From: JACQAI01 sp035507915
GTDB taxonomy: Bacteria; Pseudomonadota; Alphaproteobacteria; Elsterales; Elsteraceae
Length of the DNA: 6,254 nt
Assembly: GCA_035507915.1 (NCBI GenBank)
Contig: DATJNS010000318.1
Location: forward strand, 1-6,254
Reading direction: 5' to 3'
Of this stretch, positions 1-5,897 are shown one piece after another. Within the stretch, counting starts at the first letter, position 1. Every line of letters begins with the position of its first letter. Position numbers and translations under genes: made by a program. The notes below the pieces were generated by a model. The model did not search any database and was not told the DNA's origin. It was given only the letters and a program-made list of their open reading frames with translations.

Positions 1-72
1 GTACCGAGGCCATGGCAAAACTCCTTATGCCACAAGCCTAACCCAAGCGTGTGGGTACGTCAAGTGAAACAT

Positions 73-87
73 TCCCCTTGAGGGGGA
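73..87 (-). terminator. Possible weak terminator hairpin after the enamidase-like gene
   Basis: Read on the minus strand, TCCCC (87-83) can pair with GGGGA (77-73) around a five-base loop, followed by ATGTTTC. This lies 15 bases past the stop of the amidohydrolase gene, where an intrinsic terminator would be expected. The stem is only 5 bp and the following T-run is short and interrupted, so termination may be weak or Rho-assisted. The same C-rich segment could instead belong to a dispersed intergenic repeat. Confidence 0.35.
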
Positions 88-102
88 GGGCAGGGAGGGG
101 GG
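82..102 (+). other. G-quadruplex-type motif
   Basis: Four runs of three or more G (82-86, 88-90, 93-95, 97-102) are separated by loops of 1, 2 and 1 bases (A, CA, A). This satisfies the standard G3+N1-7 pattern on the plus strand. The minus-strand transcript of the neighbouring gene would carry the C-rich complement, so any structure would form in the non-template DNA strand or in an opposing transcript. Folding in vivo is unproven. Confidence 0.4.
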
Positions 103-1296
103 TTACGCCACCACCGCCGGCACTTGCGTTGCCGGTGGGGTGTTGCGGCTGCGCTGCGCGACGATCGCGCCGTCGATCACCACCATGCCGACGCCGGGGA
201 GGTCGCCGAGCTGTACGCTGTCGAGCAGCGTCTTGCCGGCGGTGTGCTGGGCGCGATCGAGGAACACGAAATCCGCGGCGCGGCCGGGTTCGATCAGACC
301 GGAGTCGAGCTTGCGCAGCCGCGCGGTATTGCCGGTCGCCAGGCAGAAGGCCTGCTCGGCCGGCAGGTCGCCGAGGCTCGACAGCAGCGCGATCATCCTC
401 AGGATGCCGAGCGGCTGCACGCCCGAGCCGGCCGGCGAGTCGGTGCCGAGGATGACGCGATGCAGCTGCTTCAGCTCGCGCGCGGTGCGCAGCGCGATCA
501 GTCCCGCCTTCTCGTTGCCGTTGTGAACGATCTCGATGGCGCGGCTCGAGCGCGCGCACAGCTCGCAGATCTGGCCTTCGGGCAGCGCGGTGTGGCCGCC
601 GTTGATGTGACCGATGATGTCGGCGTCGGCCTCGAGCACGACGTCCTTGTCGATCATGTTGGAGCCGGGCACCGACGGTCCGCCGGTGTGGATCGTGCTC
701 TGGATGCCGTACTTGCGCGCCCAGCCGACCATGCGCGCGGCTTCCGCGCCGGCCTTCACGGTGCCGAGGCCGACCTCGCCCAGCAGCGTGACGCCGGCGT
801 CGGCCAGGTCCTTGAAGTCGCTCTCGACCATGCCTTGCTCGAGCACGGGCGCGCCCGCCAGCACCTTCACGCCGGCGGGCCGGAAGGCGTGGTAGCAGCG
901 CTGCGCCGTGACGGCGAGCGCCTTCAGGCCGACGATGTCCTTGGGCCGGCCCGGCAGATGGACCTCGCCGGCCGAGACCATGGTCGTGACGCCGCCGTTG
1001 AGGAAGCTGTCGATCCAGTTGAACTGGTTCTGGCGCGGCGTCCAGTCGCCGAACACCGGATGGACGTGACTGTCGATCAGGCCTGGCGCGAGGCAGGTGC
1101 CGCGCGCGTCGATGGTGAGCTGCGCCTGCGATGTGTCGACGTCCTTGGCCTTGCCGACCGCCAGGATGCGGCCGTCGAGCGCGACCACGGTGTCGGCGTC
1201 GAGCACCGGGCGCGCGAGATCGCCCGACAGCATGAGGCCGACATTGCGGATCACCAGCTTGCCGCTGGGCGCGCCGCCCGCCGCTTCGGTTGCCAT
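103..1296 (-). CDS. Enamidase-like amidohydrolase (6-oxo-1,4,5,6-tetrahydronicotinate hydrolase family)
   Basis: A 397-residue cytoplasmic enzyme of the metal-dependent amidohydrolase superfamily, with no signal peptide. The N-terminal beta-sandwich strand set (about 13-70) leads into the TIM barrel with PGLIDSHVH (71-79). Likely metal ligands are H77, H79, E174 in GEVGLGT, H203 in IHTGG, H230 in GHINGG and D286 in GTDSP. E174 as the bridging ligand is inferred from its place. The segments GGVTTMVSAG (101-110), PGRPKD (115-120), the HTGG..VPGS stretch and SRNTPPA near the C-terminus match my recollection of Eubacterium barkeri enamidase, which opens the lactam of 6-oxo-1,4,5,6-tetrahydronicotinate during nicotinate fermentation; its length (about 385) is also close. 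The ATG at 1296 has a good ribosome site (GAGGA, 7 bases away). No other nicotinate genes are in view, so the true substrate may be another cyclic enamide or lactam. The gene is divergent from the sensor kinase. Confidence 0.85.
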   Translation of the reverse strand: MATEAAGGAPSGKLVIRNVGLMLSGDLARPVLDADTVVALDGRILAVGKAKDVDTSQAQLTIDARGTCLAPGLIDSHVHPVFGDWTPRQNQFNWIDSFLNGGVTTMVSAGEVHLPGRPKDIVGLKALAVTAQRCYHAFRPAGVKVLAGAPVLEQGMVESDFKDLADAGVTLLGEVGLGTVKAGAEAARMVGWARKYGIQSTIHTGGPSVPGSNMIDKDVVLEADADIIGHINGGHTALPEGQICELCARSSRAIEIVHNGNEKAGLIALRTARELKQLHRVILGTDSPAGSGVQPLGILRMIALLSSLGDLPAEQAFCLATGNTARLRKLDSGLIEPGRAADFVFLDRAQHTAGKTLLDSVQLGDLPGVGMVVIDGAIVAQRSRNTPPATQVPAVVA

Positions 1297-1303
1297 GGCG
1301 TCG

Positions 1304-1308
1304 TCCTC
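1304..1308 (-). promoter_or_regulatory. Ribosome binding site of the enamidase-like gene
   Basis: GAGGA on the minus strand, seven bases before the ATG at 1296. It supports this start over any upstream extension of the same frame. Confidence 0.65.
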
Positions 1309-1354
1309 GATGGTGGTTGTCTCGAATTGTCGAGGCTCCCCGAAAGCCGTCGGC

Positions 1355-1360
1355 TTGACA
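1355..1360 (+). promoter_or_regulatory. Candidate -35 box for the kinase gene
   Basis: TTGACA matches the housekeeping -35 consensus exactly and overlaps the right arm of the AAGCCG-T-CGGCTT dyad, so a protein bound there would block it. The matching -10 (around 1376-1383, AAAATCGT) is weak, which would suit a promoter needing an activator. It implies a leader of about 115-120 bases before the TTG start. Confidence 0.3.
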
Positions 1361-1407
1361 AGGCGGCGATCGGGGAAAATCGTCGCAACGCGCCGATTGC
1401 TTGATGC

Positions 1408-1413
1408 ATTTTA
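1408..1413 (-). promoter_or_regulatory. Candidate -10 box for the enamidase-like gene
   Basis: TAAAAT on the minus strand differs from the -10 consensus at one base and lies in the AT-rich part of the divergent region. No good -35 is found 16-18 bases upstream, so the assignment is tentative. Transcripts starting here would run through all the dyads before reaching the ATG at 1296. Confidence 0.25.
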
Positions 1414-1462
1414 ACCGTCGTTTTGCCACCATACGCGCCCCGACGCGAACCCGGTCGGCGGC

Positions 1463-1481
1463 CGCGCGGCGGCGCCGCGCG
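1463..1481 (+). promoter_or_regulatory. Strong GC hairpin just upstream of the kinase ribosome site
   Basis: CGCGCGGC (1463-1470) and GCCGCGCG (1474-1481) form a perfect 8-bp stem with a three-base loop. The stem ends ten bases before the GGAGG at 1492. In the mRNA leader it would be very stable and could affect ribosome access or leader stability. There is no U-run after it, so it does not look like an intrinsic terminator. A chance GC-rich dyad is possible. Confidence 0.45.
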
Positions 1482-1491
1482 TCGGACTTTC

Positions 1492-1496
1492 GGAGG
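1492..1496 (+). promoter_or_regulatory. Ribosome binding site that selects the TTG start of the kinase
   Basis: GGAGG lies nine bases before the TTG at 1506. It is the only strong Shine-Dalgarno sequence near the 5' end of this frame. The next in-frame ATG (about 1669) would remove the first membrane helix, so the TTG start is preferred. Confidence 0.65.
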
Positions 1497-1505
1497 TAGT
1501 GCCGC

Positions 1506-3230
1506 TTGGCGACCACCGCCTTCTTCGCCACCGTGCCGCGCGAGCCCCGGGCCCAGGCGGCGCCGCATTCCAGCGCGGCGCGGCTGATCTTTCTCCTGAC
1601 GCTGCTGTTTCTGGCGCTGTTCTTCGCCCTGATCGCCTACACGGCGTGGCACGATCGCGAGCGCGCGATGGGCGCGGCGCGGCGTTCGGCGGGCGATCTC
1701 GCCAAGCTGCTGTCCGAGCACGTCTCGCGTCTGGTCGAGACCGCCGACCTCGTCCTGATGCAGACCCAGCTGATGGCGCAGCGGGTCAATTGGGCCGATC
1801 CGTCCGACGACAGCCGGTTCCAGGCGCATCTCGCCGAGACGCGCGCGCAGCTGCCCTACATCGCCAACATCCTGGAGGTCGGCGCGGATGGCGGCGTGCG
1901 TGCCGAGGCGGTGGCGACGCGGCGCGCCAACGTGGCGATGCGCGCCTTCTTCATGGCGCATCAGAGCGCCGAGAACGTGCTCTATATCGGCGATCCGGCG
2001 CGCGATCCGGAGACCGGCGAGCGGACCTTCGTCCTGTCGCGGCGCGAGAGCGGGCCCGGCGGCCGGTTCGAGGGCGTGGTCGCGATCGAGGTGCGCGCCG
2101 ACTACTTCAGCCAGCTGTTCCACGATCTCGACGCCGACTACGACGCCACGATCGAGTTCGTGCTGCCCGACCTGTCGCTGCTGCTGCGCGAGCCGCCGCT
2201 GCCCGACCACGCGATGCGGACGGCGCGCCAGAACCCGATCTTCCGCACCATGATCCAGGCGAGCCGCACCGGCATGGCGCTCTACGCCTCGGATTACGAT
2301 CCGGAGCCGCGCATCCAGGCCTACCGGCAGGCCGGCACCTATCCGGTCTATGTCGACGTCGGCATCTCGCCGCGCACCGTGCTCGAGCAGTGGCGGAGCC
2401 GCATCCTGCCGCAGTTCGCCATCCTGGCGATCGCCTGGCTCGCGTTCATCGCGATCTCGTGGGTCGCCTACCAGCGCGCGCGCAACGAGGACCGCTTCCG
2501 CACCGCGCTGTGGCTGGCGACGCGCGATCTCGAGGACAAGGTGCGCCAGCGCACCCGGAGCCTCGAGCACACCGTCGACAAGCTGAGCCGCACGGTCGGC
2601 GAGAAGGAGACGCTGTTCCAGGAGCTGAACCACCGGGTCAAGAACAACCTGCAGCTGATCTCGAGCCTCTTGAGCCTGCAGGCCGGCAAGATCAAGGACC
2701 CGCAGGCGCGCCACGGGCTCGAGGTCAGCCTCGACCGCGTCTATTCGATCTCGCTGGTCCACGACCTGTTGTATCGGCGCGCCGACATCACCTATGTCGA
2801 CGTGCCGACCTACCTGAAGGCGCTGATCGACCGCATCACCACGGCCTATCTGGCCGAGGGCCGGATCGAATGCACGGTCGACGCCGATCCGCTCAGCCTG
2901 TTGCCCGACCAGTGCATCCGGCTCGCGCTGATCGTCAACGAGGTCGTCACCAACGCGGTCAAGCACGCCTTCCCGGACGGCCGCACGGGGCACATCACCG
3001 TGACGTTCCGGCGCACCGAGGGCGCGCTGCGCCTGTCGGTCACCGACGACGGCATCGGCTTGACGCCGCCCGAGCGCGACGCCGAGAGCGAGGACGGCGC
3101 GCATCTCGGCATGACGATCGTCGAGCTCCTGGCGAAGTATCTCGGCGGCTCGTGCCAGCAGGTCTCCGGCGCCTTCGGCACCATCGTGACGGTGAGCTTC
3201 CCGCTGCCGGCCGCCGCGGCGGCCGCGTGA
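1506..3230 (+). CDS. Membrane sensor histidine kinase, HisKA_2 family, with Cache/PDC-like sensor
   Basis: A 574-residue inner-membrane kinase starting at TTG. Helix 1 spans about 26-47 and helix 2 about 303-322, flanking an extracytoplasmic domain of roughly 250 residues. Within it, GRFEGVVAIEVRADYF (187-201) is typical of PDC/Cache sensor domains that bind small ligands. A charged, helical linker (about 327-370) leads to the dimerisation and phosphoacceptor domain, ELNHRVKNNLQLI, with H376 as phosphoacceptor. The ATPase domain shows the N box NEVVTNAVKHAF (478-489), G1 DDGIG (514-518) and G2 GAHLGM (531-536), then GAFGT (555-559). The ELNHRVKNN box and lack of the HWE WxE signature place it in HisKA_2. 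No response regulator is adjacent, so it is an orphan in this window. HisKA_2 kinases in alphaproteobacteria often act through stand-alone regulators or PhyR of the general stress response; that link is inference. The protein ends in a short Ala run encoded by a palindrome. Confidence 0.92.
   Translation: MATTAFFATVPREPRAQAAPHSSAARLIFLLTLLFLALFFALIAYTAWHDRERAMGAARRSAGDLAKLLSEHVSRLVETADLVLMQTQLMAQRVNWADPSDDSRFQAHLAETRAQLPYIANILEVGADGGVRAEAVATRRANVAMRAFFMAHQSAENVLYIGDPARDPETGERTFVLSRRESGPGGRFEGVVAIEVRADYFSQLFHDLDADYDATIEFVLPDLSLLLREPPLPDHAMRTARQNPIFRTMIQASRTGMALYASDYDPEPRIQAYRQAGTYPVYVDVGISPRTVLEQWRSRILPQFAILAIAWLAFIAISWVAYQRARNEDRFRTALWLATRDLEDKVRQRTRSLEHTVDKLSRTVGEKETLFQELNHRVKNNLQLISSLLSLQAGKIKDPQARHGLEVSLDRVYSISLVHDLLYRRADITYVDVPTYLKALIDRITTAYLAEGRIECTVDADPLSLLPDQCIRLALIVNEVVTNAVKHAFPDGRTGHITVTFRRTEGALRLSVTDDGIGLTPPERDAESEDGAHLGMTIVELLAKYLGGSCQQVSGAFGTIVTVSFPLPAAAAAA
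3208..3225. repeat. 18-bp perfect palindrome at the convergent gene junction
   Basis: Bases 3208-3225 equal their own reverse complement (centre between 3216 and 3217). They encode most of the terminal Ala run of the kinase, end two bases before its TGA, and lie six bases past the stop of the opposing Ntn hydrolase gene. As there is only one base between the two stop codons, this hairpin is the only candidate for halting or stabilising both transcripts. Neither strand has a following U-run, so classical intrinsic termination is unlikely. Confidence 0.5.
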
Positions 3231-3231
3231 G

Positions 3232-5025
3232 TCAGCGCCCGACCGCGTAGCCCTGCATGCCGCGCGGGTTGGCGCCTGCCTTGTAGGCGTCGCCGTCGCG
3301 CGTCACCGCCGAGAGTCGGCCGAGCGACCAGTCGGCGCCGACCTCGATGTCGTGGCCGCGGCGCTTGAGCTCGTCGACGGTCGCCTTGGGCATGCGGCCC
3401 TCGACCAGGAGGCGCGCCGGCTTGGCGGCGCGCGGCCAGAACGAGTTCGGCCAGTGCTCCGAGGTGAAGGCAGGCGCCTCGATCGCCTCCTGCAGGTTCA
3501 TGCCGTGATGGACGTGGCGCAGGAAGAAGGTCAGCGCCCACTGGTCCTGCTGGTCGCCGCCCGGCGTGCCGAACGCCATGTAGGGCTTGCCGTCGCGATA
3601 GGCGAAGCTGGGCGACAGGGTCGAGCGCGGCCGGCGGCTCGGCATCAAGGCGGTCGGCGCGCTCTCATCGAGCCAGAACATCTGCATGCGCGTGCCGAGG
3701 CAGAAGCCGATCTCCGGGATCGTCGGCGAGCTCTGTAGCCAACCGCCCGAGGGCGTCGCCGACACCATGTTGCCCCAGCGGTCGATCACGTCGACATGGC
3801 AGGTGTCGCCGCCGGTCGTGCCGTCGCGCCGCACCGTCGGCTCGCCCGTGGTCGCCGAGACGAACTCGGGCTGCGGCCCGGCGGCGCGCTCGGTCGGCGG
3901 CACCCAGCCGGCGTGGTTGCCGACGGTGCCGACGCGCAGCTCGCGCGAGGCGCGTTCGCCGACCAGCGCGGCGCGCGCGCGGTTGTAGGAGGCCGAGAGC
4001 AGGCCGTCGAGCGGCACGTCGACGAAGTTCGGATCGGCGTAGAAGCCCTCGCGGTCGGCGAAGGCGAGCTTCATGCACTCGACCACGGTGTGGACGAAGT
4101 CGGGTCCGAGCGGGTCCATCGCGTCGAGATCGAAGTTGCGCAGCAGGGCCAGCTGCTGCAGCAGCACGGGGCCTTGGGTCCACGGCCCGCACTTGAACGC
4201 GGTGTAGCGGCCATAGTCGAGCTTGACGGGATCCTCGACGGTCGCGTGCCAGCGCGCCATGTCGTCGGCGTTGAGCACGCCGCGATGACGCCGGCCCGAC
4301 GTGTCCATCACCGCCTGGGTGCGGCAGAACTCGTCGATCGCCTCGGCGACGAAGCCGCGGTACCAGAGGTCGCGCGCGGCGTCGATCTGCGCCTCGCGCC
4401 CCGACTTGGCCGACGCCTCCCGCACGATGCGGGCGTAGGTCTTGGCCAGTGTCGGGTTGCGGTAGGGCCGGCCCGGCTCGGGCGGCTTGCCGCCGGGCAG
4501 CCAGAGCGCCGCCGAGGTCGGCCATTCGGCCTCGAAGAAGGCGCGCACGTTGCCGATCGTCTCGACCGCGCGCGCCACCAGGGGGCAGCCGTTTTCGGCG
4601 TAGCTGATGGCGGGTGCGAGCACGTCGGCGAGCGACATGGTGCCGTAGTCGCGCAGCAAGGTCGCCCAGCCGTCGAACATGCCGGGCACGCAGGTCGCGA
4701 GCAGACCGGTGCCGGGCACCAGGTCGAGCCCGAGCTTGTCGCGGTAGTGCGCGATGGTGGCGCCGGCCGGCGTCACGCCCTGACCGCACACCGCGCGGAC
4801 GCGGTCCTCGCGCGCGCTGTAGATCAGGATCGGGATGTCGCCGCCCGGGCCGTTCAAATGCGGCTCGCAGACATGCAGCGTGAAGCCGGCGGCGACCGCG
4901 GCGTCGAACGCGTTGCCGCCGCGCTCGAGCATCGCCATGCCGACCGCCGAGGCGAGCCAGTGGGTGCTCGCGACCATGCCGAACGTGCCGACGAGCTCGG
5001 GGCGGGCGGTGAACGCGGCGGGCAT
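3232..5025 (-). CDS. Gamma-glutamyltranspeptidase-family Ntn hydrolase, atypical substrate site
   Basis: A 597-residue member of the GGT family, in which a precursor cleaves itself and the new N-terminal Thr acts as nucleophile. The autoprocessing Thr is T408 in GGD-TCHVDVID, which would give chains of about 407 and 190 residues. The S-T pair at 468-469 and oxyanion GTPGGD (486-491) match S462/S463 and G483/G484 of E. coli GGT. The glutamate-binding residues do not match: by position R114 becomes Q82, N411 about G428, Q430 R446 and D433 M449. It is therefore probably an amidase or acylase with another substrate, as seen in GGT relatives such as oxamate hydrolase HpxW. There is no signal peptide, so it should be cytoplasmic, unlike classical bacterial GGT. 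The ATG at 5025 has AGGAG six bases upstream. An open frame continues upstream but lies in the shadow of the dehydrogenase gene. It follows that gene by 47 bases and probably shares its transcript. Confidence 0.88.
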   Translation of the reverse strand: MPAAFTARPELVGTFGMVASTHWLASAVGMAMLERGGNAFDAAVAAGFTLHVCEPHLNGPGGDIPILIYSAREDRVRAVCGQGVTPAGATIAHYRDKLGLDLVPGTGLLATCVPGMFDGWATLLRDYGTMSLADVLAPAISYAENGCPLVARAVETIGNVRAFFEAEWPTSAALWLPGGKPPEPGRPYRNPTLAKTYARIVREASAKSGREAQIDAARDLWYRGFVAEAIDEFCRTQAVMDTSGRRHRGVLNADDMARWHATVEDPVKLDYGRYTAFKCGPWTQGPVLLQQLALLRNFDLDAMDPLGPDFVHTVVECMKLAFADREGFYADPNFVDVPLDGLLSASYNRARAALVGERASRELRVGTVGNHAGWVPPTERAAGPQPEFVSATTGEPTVRRDGTTGGDTCHVDVIDRWGNMVSATPSGGWLQSSPTIPEIGFCLGTRMQMFWLDESAPTALMPSRRPRSTLSPSFAYRDGKPYMAFGTPGGDQQDQWALTFFLRHVHHGMNLQEAIEAPAFTSEHWPNSFWPRAAKPARLLVEGRMPKATVDELKRRGHDIEVGADWSLGRLSAVTRDGDAYKAGANPRGMQGYAVGR

Positions 5026-5031
5026 GAGGGT

Positions 5032-5036
5032 CTCCT
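5032..5036 (-). promoter_or_regulatory. Ribosome binding site of the GGT-family gene
   Basis: AGGAG on the minus strand, six bases before the ATG at 5025. This is the strongest ribosome site of the window and fixes the start within a long open frame that extends some 660 bases further upstream. Confidence 0.75.
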
Positions 5037-5051
5037 GTTGTGGCGCTCGCG

Positions 5052-5064
5052 GGCGCTGTGCGCC
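5052..5064 (-). other. Small hairpin between the dehydrogenase and GGT-family genes
   Basis: GGCGC-ACA-GCGCC on the minus strand forms a 5-bp stem with a three-base loop, in the 47-base gap of the presumed operon. It has no U-run, so it is not a convincing terminator. It may tune downstream expression or protect an mRNA end, or be chance in GC-rich DNA. Confidence 0.25.
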
Positions 5065-5072
5065 TTGTCGCG

Positions 5073-5897
5073 CTAGGTGCCGACCTTGAGCGTCGCCGTG
5101 AGGCTGCGCAGGCAGGCGATCGTGCTGAGCGGCGTGTTGCGGCCGGTGCGCGGATTGTCGGCATCCGGCACGTTCTCGGTCGTCATGGTGAGACGCACGG
5201 AATCGGCGTCGAGCTCGATCGTGTGGGTGTTGCGCGTGACCGTCGGGTCGGCCCAGATCTCGAGCCGCGTCTTGTCCGGCCCGATGCCGGCGAGCGACAG
5301 CGCCGCCGCGACGTTCACGTTGGCCGGGAAGCCGCGCGCGCCGTCGCGCGCGCTGCCGTCGAAGATCTTGGTCGGTGTCTTGATCGCGTCGACGTCGATC
5401 TTGTGCTGCTCGAGATAGGGCGCGCCCTTGAGGCCGGCGGGCGGCTTGCGCGACACCATGCGGACCGAGCGGATCTCGCCCTCGGCGGCGGCGCGCACCG
5501 CGTCGAGGCCGAGCAGCGCGCCGGTCGGCACGATGATGCGCGCACCCGTCTGACGCGCGCGCTCGATCAGGTCGCCGCGCTCGAGCAGTTGGCCGACCGA
5601 GAGCGGCATCACGATGCGGCCGCGCGCGATCGCCGGCTCCATGACGGAGGCGAACTCCTTGGCCGGGCAGCACTCGACGACGACGTCGCACAGCTCGGCG
5701 AGGTCGGCGAGGCCGACCACCGCGGGCTTGTGTTTGAAGGATGCCACCCGCTTGGCGGCTGCGTCGCGGTCGCGCGCCGACACCGCCTTGAGGGCGAGAC
5801 CCGGGATACCGGCATCGAGCGCCTTGGCGACCGCAAAGCCGATCGCGCCCAGGCCACCGATGCCGACGCTCAGCGGCGGTTTCGGGGTCGGGCTCAT
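5073..5897 (-). CDS. L-aspartate dehydrogenase-family NAD(P) oxidoreductase
   Basis: A 274-residue cytoplasmic protein matching the usual length of L-aspartate dehydrogenase (EC 1.4.1.21), which interconverts aspartate and iminoaspartate or oxaloacetate plus ammonia. The Rossmann motif GIGGLGAIG spans 12-20. The C-terminal domain carries FPANVNVAAALSLAGIG (190-206), WADPTVTRNTH (215-225, with H225 in the catalytic His position) and ENVPDADNPRTGRNT (241-255), all family hallmarks. In some bacteria this enzyme (NadX) replaces aspartate oxidase in NAD synthesis, but no nadA or nadC is here, so a catabolic role is as likely and I do not assign the symbol. The start at 5897 puts the Rossmann motif at the normal distance from the N-terminus, but its ribosome site is weak (GGA, six bases away). 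An in-frame ATG at 5939 is possible but lacks a ribosome site. It precedes the GGT-family gene by 47 bases. Confidence 0.87.
   Translation of the reverse strand: MSPTPKPPLSVGIGGLGAIGFAVAKALDAGIPGLALKAVSARDRDAAAKRVASFKHKPAVVGLADLAELCDVVVECCPAKEFASVMEPAIARGRIVMPLSVGQLLERGDLIERARQTGARIIVPTGALLGLDAVRAAAEGEIRSVRMVSRKPPAGLKGAPYLEQHKIDVDAIKTPTKIFDGSARDGARGFPANVNVAAALSLAGIGPDKTRLEIWADPTVTRNTHTIELDADSVRLTMTTENVPDADNPRTGRNTPLSTIACLRSLTATLKVGT

Larger units (their letters stand above)
1..102. other. Non-coding left edge
   Basis: No gene can be supported here. All three forward frames close within the stretch (stops near 39-41, 65-67 and 79-81) and none of the short peptides looks like a recognisable protein end. 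The right half holds a small hairpin and a G-rich tract, described separately. This is the region downstream of the minus-strand enamidase-like gene. Confidence 0.6.
1297..1505. promoter_or_regulatory. Divergent control region with nested inverted repeats
   Basis: This 209-base region separates the divergent amidohydrolase and kinase genes and must hold the promoters of both. It contains the most AT-rich patch of the window (about 1396-1425). Perfect dyads are CTCGA-ATTG-TCGAG (1321-1334), AAGCCG-T-CGGCTT (1344-1356) and TCCCCGA (1337-1343) paired with TCGGGGA (1370-1376), the last enclosing the second. A plus-strand TTGACA (1355-1360) is a perfect -35 box but has only a poor -10 at the right distance. 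On the minus strand TAAAAT (1413-1408) is a good -10 without a clear -35. The dyads are candidate operators; the regulator is unknown, and no regulator gene other than the kinase is nearby. Confidence 0.55.

Noticed and set aside
3..41. Possible C-terminal fragment of an upstream plus-strand gene
   Set aside because: The frame gives only 12 residues before a stop and nothing in it is recognisable.
124..1404. Plus-strand open frame of 426 codons opposite the enamidase-like gene
   Set aside because: Composition (Arg, Asp, Ala, Gly, His-rich) is that of antisense to a high-GC gene and no motif is present.
1297..1505. General stress sigma factor (EcfG) promoter, GGAAC with a GTT -10, in the divergent region
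   Set aside because: I looked for it because of the HisKA_2 kinase, but no GGAAC-type -35 with correctly spaced GTT is present on either strand.
38..1531. Long minus-strand open frame of about 497 codons overlapping the enamidase-like gene
   Set aside because: It is Arg/Gly/Ala-rich with no recognisable domain and lies in another frame of a gene with clear family motifs; it is a GC-driven shadow.
1251..3104. Minus-strand open frame of 617 codons opposite the kinase
   Set aside because: It is the antisense of the kinase, whose H, N and G boxes are unmistakable; the antisense product has no coherent domain.
3796..5076. Plus-strand open frame of 426 codons opposite the GGT-family gene
   Set aside because: Antisense shadow without motifs; the minus strand carries the complete Ntn hydrolase with a strong ribosome site.
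5026..5691. Extension of the GGT-family protein by about 222 residues into the dehydrogenase region
   Set aside because: The added sequence is low-complexity Arg/Asp/Ala-rich, overlaps a well-supported gene in another frame, and the AGGAG before 5025 fixes the start.
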